Assembly (NCBI GenBank): GCA_021186555.1
Contig: JAJKFL010000427.1
Span: 21,005,238 to 21,069,237 of the forward strand
Reading direction: 5' to 3'
From: Reticulitermes speratus
Lineage: Eukaryota > Arthropoda > Insecta > Blattodea > Rhinotermitidae
Length of the DNA stretch: 64,000 nucleotides
Shown piece after piece: positions 62,401 through 64,000 of this stretch. Positions within the stretch are counted from its first letter, which is position 1. Each line of letters begins with the position of its first letter. The position numbers were made by a program, and so were the translations under genes. Below the pieces are notes generated by a model. It had not been told where the DNA came from. It did not search any database and saw nothing but the letters and a program-made list of their open reading frames with translations.

Positions 62401-63527
62401 CCAGACCGGTCAAAGGTGATGACCCAGACAAAAAAGGGTACCCTGGTCCTCCAGGTTGGGGGTTGGGCGTGGGCTAACAACACTACCCCATAAAAAATAA
62501 ACTGTTATGAAATCTACAAAGGAAGCCAAAGCCCACCAAGGGCTGTAGTGCTGACGATGATGATGATGAACTTGAAATATACTTATGTACGTGCACTGTC
62601 AGAGGGTACAAACATTTTTCTGTGTGCATGACATAATGGCTTGGAAATGTGCATGGAGATCAAAATCAGCATTAATAATAATGTTATGCAGCTTATCTGT
62701 ATCAGAGACATGTATATGTTTAGTTTCTGCTGTACTATGCTGTGCAGTGTTGCAGCCACAGAGTAATGCAAGATTGAACTGCTATCCTAAAGGCAGGTCC
62801 ATGTAAATAGTGTAATTGCCTCATTGGGAATAGAGGATGATCGATAGTACAAATAATGTCCGTTGTAGGTTGAATGAATGGCAGTAGGGCCTTTTGTAAT
62901 AACTTTTTAGTGTCAGTAAGTCCTCATTTAATAATATAAATTATGTTCTATCTTATCCAACTTTATTCTTAAAGGTTAAGATTATTGTTTTTTGGTATAA
63001 TTTTACGATTTCTTAAAATAATTCATATATATTAATTTGTGAAACATGGGATCCAACAGTTATCATGGGACATTTGACATTGTTGTTTAATACTGGTTTA
63101 CATCAAGAGTGGATTGTCTAATGATGACATATGCATGACTGAAACATGTAGCAAAATACCAACAACAAAAATATATTAAAGTTATAATGTGAATTGTATA
63201 TTCGTATGAATGCAAAACCCTTAAAGGCTGAGAGATTAGAACATGTTGAGCTGATTACAGAAATAAATGTATTGAGTGGTTGACTGATGCAATTAATATG
63301 CCTCTGTGTTATGAAATGTGAAAATACTGTATTCTTTCATAGGTATTTAATGAGCCTGTTATATTCCTGGGAGCAGATGTTACACATCCTCCTGCTGGTG
63401 ACAACAAGAAACCTTCAATAGCAGCAGTTGTAGGCTCAATGGATGCCCACCCATCGCGTTATGCTGCCACTGTGAGAGTCCAGCAGCACCGGCAAGAAAT
63501 CATACAGGAACTCAGTAGTATGGTCAG
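11140..63527 (+). CDS. AGO1: Argonaute-1, miRNA-pathway Argonaute (13 coding exons, C-terminus beyond window)
   Basis: Slicer-family protein that binds miRNAs in RISC and directs translational repression and decay of target mRNAs in the cytoplasm. Exons: 11140-11158, 18025-18156, 23155-23435, 24159-24290, 25989-26163, 30247-30469, 33331-33478, 34195-34458, 53942-54075, 58115-58185, 59171-59284, 61891-62057, 63343-63527; 2045 nt, 681 codons plus 2 nt, every junction GT/AG and in phase. Residues 1-50 are Pro/Gly/Gln-rich; then N domain (from [18 protein letters not shown]), PAZ (from about 247, [19 protein letters not shown]), L2, MID (about 470-600, with 5'-phosphate-pocket Tyr in GKTPVY, Lys in AEVKRVG, Gln in MATQC, Lys in NVKLGGIN) and PIWI start with first catalytic Asp about residue 632 ([10 protein letters not shown]). 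Insect AGO1 is about 900-950 residues, so roughly 250 lie outside. Start chosen because MFPVGQ matches the MYPVGQ-type start of other insect AGO1 proteins. Confidence 0.97.
11159..12885. other. AGO1 intron 1, 5' part; nothing recognised
   Basis: AT-rich sequence with no coding signal or repeat family that I can name; (TTGT)n-like tract at about 12287-12303. In large first introns enhancers or alternative first exons could hide here, but none is visible. Confidence 0.45.
12890..14480 (-). mobile_element. Decayed LINE reverse transcriptase fossil, antisense in AGO1 intron 1
   Basis: Reverse-complement translation in shifting frames gives RT-like pieces: a CGYPRG-ATTDQI segment with [20 protein letters not shown] (RT block 2-3 region) around 13.85-13.99 kb, followed toward lower coordinates by NPGATLFN and the [10 protein letters not shown] equivalent of the catalytic YADD/FADD box near 13.6 kb, then [13 protein letters not shown]. 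Frames are broken repeatedly. It may be the same LINE family as the RWAGH tails; that link is inferred. Confidence 0.7.
14690..14770 (-). mobile_element. Main SINE family, truncated 3' part
   Basis: Plus strand reads TGCATGCCATGAAGGCATAT, then GGGGTAGTGGATGGATAGCA and ATTAACTTCAGCACTA, the reverse complement of the family 3' end, shared with copies at 41460, 54380 and 56735. Confidence 0.6.
15085..15315 (+). mobile_element. tRNA-headed SINE with A-rich tail
   Basis: Head with B-box-like TGTGGGTTCAAATCCCACC at about 15118-15136 preceded by TGGCCACTCACTTGC (A-box position). The body ends in an A-rich run at 15307-15320. Different body from the main family. Confidence 0.6.
15316..17480. other. 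AGO1 intron 1, middle; mostly unrecognised
   Basis: No gene. A SINE-like relic is likely at about 16610-16800 (GGGGTTCTAATCATGG B-box-like motif, then CCAACTTATTCATTATC near its end, resembling the copy at 24310-24500). Elsewhere nothing recognised. Confidence 0.4.
17485..17790 (+). mobile_element. tRNA-headed SINE, main family, nearly full length
   Basis: B-box-like GTGGTTCAGTTCCACAG, then TCCAGACCAGCTCTGGGACC, CACCCAGCTTCCTGTTCAGT and GTGTCAAGGTTAATG, ending in TTCATGGCATGCAT. Same order as 6870-7070 and the reverse of the minus-strand copies. It ends 235 bp before AGO1 exon 2. Confidence 0.65.
18025..18156 (+). CDS. AGO1: AGO1 coding exon 2 (Pro-rich N terminus)
   Basis: Acceptor CTGTTGCAG, donor GTAAGT. 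Encodes [18 protein letters not shown], then a PP/QQ-rich stretch ending QQDLP. Low-complexity N terminus typical of insect AGO1. Confidence 0.93.
18565..19215 (+). mobile_element. Decayed mariner transposase, AGO1 intron 2
   Basis: Plus-strand frames broken by stops, but mariner pieces follow in order: GTGAGTCAGAAAGTGTCTGC terminal-like sequence, an N-terminal part, [27 protein letters not shown]. The last matches the GDETWI(H) box with the first catalytic Asp, its Glu changed to Lys. The C-terminal half is missing. Confidence 0.7.
19430..20235 (+). repeat. Two copies of an unnamed dispersed repeat
   Basis: Segments at about 19430-19620 and 20030-20235 share AATTAATACTG, AGCTGG, GAATGAG-like and GGGATTTATGG/GAGATTTGTGG motifs in the same order. 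A flank of an older duplicated repeat. No coding capacity. Confidence 0.45.
20285..20390 (-). mobile_element. tRNA-headed SINE head
   Basis: Reverse complement has TAGCCCAATCAGTAAGAG (A-box region) and GGTTCGATTACCCCGCTGG (B box), the latter nearly tRNA-perfect. The cloverleaf is not intact, so a SINE head rather than a tRNA gene. Confidence 0.55.
20822..21020 (+). repeat. Foldback repeat family, copy
   Basis: TGAGATTTGAGGCTCTTACA at the left, a middle GGATTGTAGTGCCTTCATC, and a CATATGCCAGAAGAC end. The same framework recurs at 21980-22150, 44638-44800 and 60850-61005. The two halves are partly inverted. Confidence 0.5.
21247..21915 (-). mobile_element. Internally deleted mariner element with terminal inverted repeats
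   Basis: Ends are inverted repeats of about 27 bp: AGGCAGAATCAAAAAGTAAA at 21248 and its imperfect complement ending at 21915 (AGGTGAATCAGAACGTAAAG on the minus strand). A minus frame (21710-21387) encodes the transposase C terminus: [20 protein letters not shown], the family's [15 protein letters not shown] box with the third catalytic Asp, then an EALHR and WLRSQPKT tail. At about 670 bp it lacks the N-terminal half. Confidence 0.8.
21980..23154. other. AGO1 intron 2, 3' part; foldback repeat then nothing recognised
   Basis: A foldback copy lies at about 21980-22150 (TTTCAGGCTTCCACCATGG, CTTGGGATGTTATATGG and ATAACATCCCAGAAGA inverted ends). From 22150 to exon 3 no gene or known repeat is seen. 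Confidence 0.4.
23155..23435 (+). CDS. AGO1: AGO1 coding exon 3 (N domain)
   Basis: Acceptor AATGTTGCAG, donor GTAGAG. Encodes [18 protein letters not shown] through [13 protein letters not shown]. Nearly invariant across insect AGO1. Confidence 0.97.
23640..23790. repeat. Foldback-type repeat in AGO1 intron 3
   Basis: TAGGTAGGTACCAACATTTC and TACTGAAGATGCTGG, ending TATTCCAGAAGACCC. Same layout as other foldback copies (a CTGAAGATG motif and a CCAGAAGAC end), partly palindromic. Confidence 0.4.
24159..24290 (+). CDS. AGO1: AGO1 coding exon 4 (N domain / L1)
   Basis: Acceptor T-rich tract plus TTTAG, donor GTAAGT. 44 codons, phase 0 at both ends: [18 protein letters not shown] to [11 protein letters not shown]. 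Confidence 0.97.
24300..24500 (+). mobile_element. tRNA-headed SINE-like element just 3' of AGO1 exon 4
   Basis: B-box-like GTTGTGGGTTCAAATTTCAG at about 24350 and a body ending CCAACTCATTATGC. It starts within 20 bp of the exon 4 donor. Confidence 0.4.
24598..24745. repeat. Foldback palindrome in AGO1 intron 4
   Basis: Left TCATATGGAATGTG, CCATGTAGTCTGG and TACCAGCATTT are mirrored on the right (inverted TACCAATGTTTC, CCATGCAGTCTG, ATCTGGAATGTGATG). Arms about 50 bp. Confidence 0.7.
24746..25988. other. AGO1 intron 4, 3' part; nothing recognised
   Basis: Short pyrimidine-rich reading frames at 25126-25679 show no family. No repeat recognised. Confidence 0.45.
25989..26163 (+). CDS. AGO1: AGO1 coding exon 5 (L1)
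   Basis: Acceptor ATTTTCAG, donor [26 protein letters not shown] to [10 protein letters not shown]; leaves one base of a Val codon. Confidence 0.97.
26164..26968. other. AGO1 intron 5, 5' part; nothing recognised
   Basis: No coding signal or clear repeat up to the left end of the Tigger element. Confidence 0.45.
27644..27962 (+). mobile_element. 319-bp insertion with 12-bp target duplication; Penelope-like terminus
   Basis: GAGAATGTTCCT occurs at 27632-27643 and again at 27963-27974, immediately flanking the insertion inside the Tigger DDE domain; removing one copy and the insert restores the expected transposase junction, so the boundaries are exact. The insert has no ORF and carries a hammerhead-like fold near its right end. 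A solo terminal repeat of a Penelope-like element, or another small self-cleaving retroelement, would fit. Confidence 0.8.
27856..27946 (+). ncRNA. Hammerhead-ribozyme-like motif (candidate, degenerate)
   Basis: In order: GTCC (27856-27859), CTGAAGA core (27860-27866, fits CUGANGA), stem II GAACCC/GGGTTC (27868-27873 with 27881-27886), GAAA (27887-27890) then C, a stem III built on ACATGTA/TACATGT, and GTC (27940-27942) followed by GGAC, which pairs with the initial GTCC as stem I. Departures from consensus: a U bulge before stem II and an imperfectly registered stem III, so activity is doubtful. Confidence 0.5.
29337..30246. other. AGO1 intron 5, 3' part; CA microsatellite only
   Basis: A (CA)n run with adjoining TATATGTGTGTG lies at about 29580-29609. 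No coding signal recognised. Confidence 0.5.
30247..30469 (+). CDS. AGO1: AGO1 coding exon 6 (PAZ)
   Basis: Acceptor TTGGCAG, donor [26 protein letters not shown] to [15 protein letters not shown] binds the 3' end of the guide RNA. Confidence 0.97.
30854..33002. mobile_element. 2.15-kb element with about 115-bp terminal inverted repeats
   Basis: ACTAAAATTTCTATTATCAG at 30854 continues for about 115 bp and recurs inverted at the right end, finishing at 33002; arms share TATTTAGTAT, CTTGGGAGGTTAATTGCA and similar blocks. Arms contain degenerate CTGAAG-GT...GAAAC or inverted CATCTTCGG motifs, like Penelope-type termini. The only protein remains inside belong to a mariner (31405-32615), which I take as a later insertion. 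AGO1 intron 6. Confidence 0.75.
31405..32615 (-). pseudogene. Mariner transposase pseudogene
   Basis: Start near 32537 ([13 protein letters not shown]). An N-terminal helix-turn-helix part ([20 protein letters not shown]), then [19 protein letters not shown] with the first catalytic Asp, [13 protein letters not shown] with the second, and a frameshifted [16 protein letters not shown] equivalent near 31660-31700 for the third, giving the mariner D,D34D layout. Several stops and frameshifts. GTGGGACGTTCAAATTTAAA near 31406 may be the 3' terminal repeat. Confidence 0.85.
33003..33330. other. AGO1 intron 6, 3' end; nothing recognised
   Basis: Only the acceptor tract for exon 7 is evident. Confidence 0.5.
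33331..33478 (+). CDS. AGO1: AGO1 coding exon 7 (PAZ end)
   Basis: Acceptor GTTCCATCAG, donor [25 protein letters not shown] to HKHTYLPLE. Confidence 0.97.
33479..34194. other. AGO1 intron 7; nothing recognised except a foldback fragment
   Basis: A short fragment at about 34100-34165 (TTCAGGATGAGGC, then GTATAACATCCTAGAAGAC) resembles the right half of the foldback family. Confidence 0.4.
34195..34458 (+). CDS. AGO1: AGO1 coding exon 8 (L2), with two in-frame donors
   Basis: Acceptor [28 protein letters not shown] through [20 protein letters not shown]. The listed end uses donor CAG|GTCTCT. A stronger-looking donor AGG|GTTAGT at 34438 would drop exactly seven codons (VSSLSGQ) and keep the frame. 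The longer form matches the insect VSSLSGQTKQQ sequence I recall. Confidence 0.9.
34471..34501 (+). repeat. (ATT)n microsatellite next to the AGO1 exon 8 donor
   Basis: About ten ATT units starting 12 bp after the exon 8 end (34458). A similar tract precedes LINE-2 at 47388-47419. Confidence 0.85.
34900..35215 (+). mobile_element. RWAGH-type LINE tail, left part (split by LINE-1)
   Basis: Contains the equivalents of GCETW (TGTGAAATGTGG), [18 protein letters not shown] and [22 protein letters not shown] segments, ending near GGAAGATGGCATGGATAGGA. The continuation of the same LINE (GATCTTGAAGAAATAGGATG) is found only at 40065, beyond LINE-1. Confidence 0.7.
35453..36547 (+). pseudogene. LINE-1 ORF1: coiled coil plus SGNH/GDSL esterase domain
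   Basis: One frame of 364 codons interrupted by a single TGA at 35876-35878. Residues about 75-135 form a Lys/Glu/Asn-rich coiled coil ([20 protein letters not shown]). The second half is an SGNH hydrolase: VVVLGDSLL (block I Ser), [12 protein letters not shown] (block III, Asn) and DGIHLNRRG (block V, Asp-x-x-His). ORF1 esterases are known from CR1/L2-type LINEs. This is the nucleic-acid-binding ORF of the element, not a host esterase gene. Confidence 0.85.
36556..39892 (+). pseudogene. LINE-1 ORF2: AP endonuclease and reverse transcriptase, frameshifted
   Basis: Endonuclease: [22 protein letters not shown] (catalytic Glu), [11 protein letters not shown] (catalytic Asp/Asn), LSDHF (catalytic Asp-His). 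Reverse transcriptase: [83 protein letters not shown] and the catalytic FADDTS box, then a C-terminal tail ([10 protein letters not shown]). About five frameshifts (near 36940, 37880, 38380, 38550 and 39580) and few internal stops. Jockey superfamily, CR1/L2-like by its motifs and by ORF1. Confidence 0.87.
40065..40290 (+). mobile_element. RWAGH-type LINE tail, right part (split by LINE-1)
   Basis: GATCTTGAAGAAATAGGATG, GGAGGGTATGGACTTGG and TCAGGACAGGGACAAGTGG, then GTGCCTTAAGATGTGG; homologous, in order, to 2283-2400 and to 60600-60720. It continues the fragment that stops at about 35215. Confidence 0.75.
40291..41445. other. AGO1 intron 8; unrecognised sequence
   Basis: Minus-strand reading frames at 40584-40932 and 40980-41397 overlap and may be remnants of one older coding element, but I recognise no motif. 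Nothing else seen. Confidence 0.35.
41460..41735 (-). mobile_element. Main SINE family, minus-strand copy
   Basis: Plus strand reads TGCATGCCATGAAGGCATAT, GGTGAGTGGTCAGCATTG, GATGCTTTGGACAGAAG, TCTTGGGAACTGAA and ends GTTGAGCTATCTGAGCTC, the complement of the tRNA-like head at 6870. Confidence 0.65.
41760..43425. other. AGO1 intron 8; (TTTA)n tract, otherwise unrecognised
   Basis: A (TTTA)n-like microsatellite at about 42640-42675. No coding domain or known repeat seen in the remainder. Confidence 0.45.
43430..44207 (-). pseudogene. Unassigned protein-like fossil
   Basis: Two minus-strand frames (44207-43927 and, after a one-base frame change plus two in-frame stops, 43927-43430) together look like one decayed protein-coding stretch of about 250 codons, with normal-looking amino-acid composition and no low-complexity bias. 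Recognisable local strings: [46 protein letters not shown] and [18 protein letters not shown]; a Cys/His-containing end ([10 protein letters not shown]). No splice sites or neighbours point to a host gene. I do not recognise it. A retroelement gag-like, viral-derived or processed-gene remnant are all possible. Confidence 0.4.
44638..44800 (+). repeat. Foldback repeat family, left half
   Basis: GATTTCAGGTTCTCACAGCA, GCTGAAGATTCAAGTG, TATGTGATGCTATGG, AATGATTATAGTGCC and GGGTCAAGCAGTCCAAG; the same order as 20822-21020, with the right half missing. Confidence 0.5.
45240..45463 (-). mobile_element. Penelope-like element GIY-YIG endonuclease C-terminal fragment
   Basis: Minus frame reads [20 protein letters not shown] then [20 protein letters not shown], which matches the segment after the GIY-YIG core of Penelope-like retroelements as I recall it (DTSILSTKTRYMDRIIREAI, EIELHPNNMNREDGFCLS). 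The frame runs on to 45062 without known motifs. The reverse transcriptase and the GIY-YIG core are absent. Confidence 0.65.
45470..47385. other. AGO1 intron 8; mostly unrecognised
   Basis: A fragment at about 45485-45600 (CACTCAGCCAACAAGATGC) looks like a common arthropod repeat, and 45690-45775 has the CCAAAAGACTTC end of a foldback copy. No gene seen in the rest. Confidence 0.35.
47541..48722 (+). CDS. LINE-2 ORF1: PHD-finger protein with RRM-like C-terminus (intact)
   Basis: Uninterrupted 393-codon ORF; ATG 47541 chosen over the upstream in-frame ATG 47496 because the zinc finger follows directly. Residues about 7-58 hold a PHD-type zinc finger: CGVC, CCGPC, HQAC and CDSC pairs. A coiled coil follows near residues 105-150 ([20 protein letters not shown]). 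About residues 270-350 ([20 protein letters not shown]) look like an RRM-like fold typical of LINE ORF1 proteins. Role by family: RNA binding and RNP assembly for retrotransposition. PHD-finger ORF1 proteins are known from CR1-related LINEs. It could still be translated, as no lesion is visible. Confidence 0.85.
   Translation: MTASKDQCGVCKKAFYGKQKSLRCCGPCASRFHQACLRLSDSEYSVYFVNGESTYQCDSCRLKQRAGRSDDTPLRPTPRVPYDGDHIARNDQDIDLLGAQLEAIHSNGESANKLIENLVDIVQKLSDEVKILRKDNENLNVKLDHIAAAECRCRVSLSLGATCREAPPSAVPEAKTVKSYRDVLTTGSTSRSQTPANPDNPGRVQATSNKFLVPQAENCDEGFTAVVKKKRNKLDGLPISGTHKSRPAMVGARNSSCLPVTTKKPKLKSLFISRLGPDVSASDVETYLQGHLKLASLTCTKLKTKFNSYSSFHVSVMEDDFLLVNDSAAWPNGCLIAPFYGRLSPEQVYVLECPDKATETQAPASPSSHKFTPDAIVPIDTVRAEGGGTCPSE
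48722..51494 (+). pseudogene. LINE-2 ORF2: AP endonuclease and reverse transcriptase, three lesions
   Basis: Start ATG 48722 overlaps the ORF1 stop (TAATG); an in-frame ATG at 48707 also exists. Endonuclease: [28 protein letters not shown] (catalytic Glu), [13 protein letters not shown] (catalytic Asp). Reverse transcriptase: [92 protein letters not shown] (catalytic Asp pair), then [16 protein letters not shown] and a C-terminal EYASVTWNS segment. Lesions: frame change and stop near 50155, stop TAG at 50593-50595, frame change near 50920. Confidence 0.88.
51620..52020 (+). repeat. Tandem duplication within the LINE-2 3' UTR
   Basis: Two diverged copies, about 51620-51800 and 51828-52020, share TATGTTC-GTCAGG, TATTGGAT, GTCTTGTGTATTTGTACTG, TTTTGTGTT, GCTGTTAAGTCTGC and GTTAATAAATACCCATTGAA in the same order. 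Spacing is about 210-223 bp. Only the second is followed by the (GAATT)n tail. Confidence 0.85.
52041..52955. other. AGO1 intron 8; nothing recognised
   Basis: No gene or named repeat; AT-rich, with a T-run at 52231-52248. Confidence 0.5.
52960..53050 (+). repeat. CTGAAGA-GAAAC repeat fragment (foldback family, hammerhead-like core)
   Basis: CTGAAGATGGAGGCAGCATG at 52968 with CCTCTGAAACATCGGTAG following; GAGG/CCTC can pair as a stem between CTGAAGA and GAAAC. Ends in GACATAACATCATAGAAGATG, like the other foldback copies. No matching stem I or cleavage site is visible. Confidence 0.4.
53051..53941. other. AGO1 intron 8, 3' end; nothing recognised
   Basis: Short reading frames (53137-53442 plus, 53233-53481 minus) lack any recognisable domain. 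Confidence 0.45.
53942..54075 (+). CDS. AGO1: AGO1 coding exon 9 (L2 to MID)
   Basis: Acceptor TGTGCACAG, donor [26 protein letters not shown] to [13 protein letters not shown]. Preceded by the 19.5-kb intron 8. Confidence 0.96.
54309..54338. repeat. (GT)n-CGC-(CA)n hairpin
   Basis: Seven GT units are followed by CGC and then six to seven CA units, a near-perfect inverted repeat that can form a hairpin or slipped structure. Confidence 0.85.
54380..54640 (-). mobile_element. Main SINE family, minus-strand copy
   Basis: Plus strand shows GTATGCCAGGAAGGCATAG, GGGAGTGGATGTATCGCTCC, ATGAGTGGTCAGTTTC, AGGAGGCTGGGCGGATC, GTGGATGCTTTTAGAGAAG, and GCCAGGAATCAAACTATG (inverted B box). Confidence 0.65.
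55009..56352 (+). pseudogene. Decayed multi-copy ORF family, probably transposon-derived
   Basis: Plus-strand pieces in three frames: [19 protein letters not shown], then [19 protein letters not shown] (55.1-55.2 kb), then [68 protein letters not shown], and [19 protein letters not shown] ending [20 protein letters not shown] recall the [28 protein letters not shown] and WNPAMLADYCW blocks from a protein family present in many copies in termite, cockroach and other invertebrate genomes, usually labelled uncharacterised. At least four frameshifts. It sits in AGO1 intron 9, so it is a dead insertion. Confidence 0.7.
56735..56990 (-). mobile_element. Main SINE family, minus-strand copy
   Basis: Plus strand reads TGCATGCCATGAAGGCATGC, GGAGTGGAGGTATGGCCCCA, ACCTCAGCACTAGATGGAGG, AGGAGGCTGGATGGGTCTC and GCCAGGATTTGAACTC (inverted B box), one of the better-preserved copies. 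Confidence 0.7.
57000..58114. other. AGO1 intron 9, 3' part; nothing recognised
   Basis: Unique-looking AT-rich sequence; no domain-bearing frame and no known repeat. Confidence 0.45.
58115..58185 (+). CDS. AGO1: AGO1 coding exon 10 (MID)
   Basis: Acceptor TTGTTAAAG, donor GTAAGT. 71 nt encoding [20 protein letters not shown] and PCF. Confidence 0.95.
58186..60235. other. AGO1 introns 10 and part of 11; nothing recognised besides exon 11
   Basis: A foldback left-end fragment (GAGATTTCAGGCTTCCACTG, then GTAGTCGAGGCC) lies at about 58350-58385. The remainder outside exon 11 has no gene. Confidence 0.4.
59171..59284 (+). CDS. AGO1: AGO1 coding exon 11 (MID)
   Basis: Acceptor TTTGATAG, donor [26 protein letters not shown] to [12 protein letters not shown]; the Tyr of GKTPVY is the guide 5'-nucleotide stacking residue in the family. 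Confidence 0.96.
60240..60780 (+). mobile_element. RWAGH-type LINE tail
   Basis: TATGGTAGTAAAACTTGG (YGSKTW), a diverged arm to GGAGATGGGTGGGCATACG, GTGTGTGCAGGGTTTTATG, GATGGGAGGGCATGGATTGG and GGGATAGGGATGAGTGGC, collinear with 1950-2480 and with the split copy at 34900/40065. Confidence 0.7.
60876..61005. repeat. Foldback palindrome
   Basis: Left GGTTGTGATGCT and AAGTGGTTCCCG are mirrored on the right (CGGGAACCACCTACC, then AGTGTCACAACCTGTGAGAC), with arms about 60 bp around an ATGCTCCAAAGGAA centre. Confidence 0.8.
61010..61890. other. AGO1 intron 11, 3' part; nothing recognised
   Basis: A foldback fragment is present at about 61695-61775 (GTGGAGGCATTATGCTCCTG, then GACGTGGCATAACATGC). 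No gene. Confidence 0.4.
61891..62057 (+). CDS. AGO1: AGO1 coding exon 12 (MID)
   Basis: Acceptor TATCTTCCAG, donor [25 protein letters not shown] to [11 protein letters not shown]; contains the remaining 5'-phosphate-binding residues of the family. Confidence 0.97.
62320..62575 (+). mobile_element. Fragment of LINE 5' region
   Basis: GGTAGCGTAGCTACTGGTAG, AAGCCAGACCGGTCAAAGG, TACCCTGGTCCTCCAGG, GGGTTGGGCGTGGGC and AACACTACCCC. I recall this stretch from upstream of LINE endonuclease ORFs in blattodean genomes. Ends in a (GAT)n run at 62556-62567. Confidence 0.5.
62576..63342. other. AGO1 intron 12, 3' part; Penelope-like terminus fragment
   Basis: ATGATGACATATGCATGAC followed by TGAAACATGTAGC (63121-63152) resembles the hammerhead-bearing end of Penelope-like elements (CTGATGA ... 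GAAAC). Nothing else recognised before exon 13. Confidence 0.4.
63343..63527 (+). CDS. AGO1: AGO1 coding exon 13 (start of PIWI)
   Basis: Acceptor CTTTCATAG, donor [26 protein letters not shown] to [10 protein letters not shown]. Carries the first Asp of the DEDH catalytic tetrad. Its final codon is split AG|G. Later exons are outside the window. Confidence 0.97.
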
Positions 63528-64000
63528 GTTAGTTGGTAGTGTTAACGAAGAGTATGGTAGTAAAACCCAAAGGTTCAACACTGCCAACACCCTGAAGGTG
63601 AAGGCACTACAGTTCTTTGAAACATTGGGATTTACTTACCCAATCACAGTGCTTAACACTCCAGAAGACTCAAATCTTCATCAGCATCGCTGTGAGGCCC
63701 TTACATCTTGCATCCTTCTGAGGGTTATCCCCTCATATCCTCCTGTCTTCAAACTGGCTCTTTTTGCATGGGTTTTCTACCAACATTTTGTTATCAGTCC
63801 TTGTTTTCACCATTCTGACTACATGCCCATTCCAGTGTAGCCTCCCACATTTCCAGATTATAGTAAATGACCTGTATGAGTCACAACATTTCTTGTTAAA
63901 TGTTATCTTAAATTTCTCACTTTACTCTAGCGAGGTGCAAATATTTTCTGAGCTCTTTTTTTTTTTTTTTTTCAGGCAGTTTTAATTCACGTTCTTTCTG
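63528..64000. other. AGO1 intron 13, start; repeat-derived sequence
   Basis: A GACTCAAATCTTCATCAGC stretch (63668-63686), whose translation contains [11 protein letters not shown], matches a recurrent blattodean repeat as I recall it. About 63720-63870 may be an antisense LINE tail. A long T-run and TTTCAG lie at 63957-63975, but no AGO1 exon follows, since the next expected residues (ELLI) are not encoded. Confidence 0.45.

Noticed and set aside
63439..63840. Longer AGO1 exon 13 reading through 63527
   Set aside because: After GTTAGT the frame leaves AGO1 similarity and enters repeat sequence; the expected ELLI continuation is absent.

Overview
This is animal, and specifically insect, nuclear DNA. 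It is AT-rich and CpG-poor outside one short block, with short coding exons separated by kilobase introns and a heavy load of decayed transposons. The one large gene encodes an insect-type Argonaute-1 and is very close to AGO1 of other insects. The repeat mix (tRNA-headed SINEs, decayed LINE tails with a recurrent RWAGH-type reading frame, CR1/L2-like LINEs, mariners, a Tigger, Penelope-like termini) reminds me of cockroach or termite genomes. Blattodea is a recollection-based guess; no species is claimed. Layout: mRpL53 (mitochondrial ribosomal protein mL53) lies on the minus strand in three exons between 1656 and 10752. A 58-residue single-pass membrane ORF (1418-1594) lies 61 bases beyond its stop codon in the same sense. 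A 387-bp CpG-rich block (10753-11139) separates the mRpL53 start codon from the AGO1 start codon and looks like a shared bidirectional promoter. AGO1 then runs on the plus strand from 11140 to the end of the window: 13 coding exons, all with GT/AG borders and compatible phases, give the first 681 codons (Pro-rich N terminus, N, PAZ, L2, MID and the start of PIWI with the first catalytic Asp). The rest of PIWI lies beyond base 64000. Almost everything else is repeat-derived and sits in introns. The larger items are an antisense LINE reverse transcriptase fossil (12.9-14.5 kb), three mariner remnants (18.6, 21.2 and 31.4 kb), a 2.36-kb Tigger/pogo element (26971-29334) carrying a 319-bp insertion with a 12-bp target duplication, and a 2.15-kb element with about 115-bp inverted termini (30854-33002) that encloses one of the mariners. 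Intron 8 of AGO1 (19.5 kb) holds two nearly full-length non-LTR retrotransposons. LINE-1 (about 35.2-39.9 kb) has an SGNH-esterase ORF1 and splits an older LINE tail; LINE-2 (47.4-52.0 kb) has a PHD-finger ORF1, a TAATG ORF junction and a duplicated 3' UTR. Functionally the window joins a core miRNA effector with a mitochondrial translation gene through one promoter block. I found no operon, CRISPR array, bona fide tRNA or rRNA gene, or evident new multigene system. The most interesting leads are the small membrane ORF behind mRpL53, an in-frame 21-nt alternative donor in AGO1 exon 8, a hammerhead-ribozyme-like fold in the 319-bp insertion, and an unassigned protein-like fossil at 43.4-44.2 kb.
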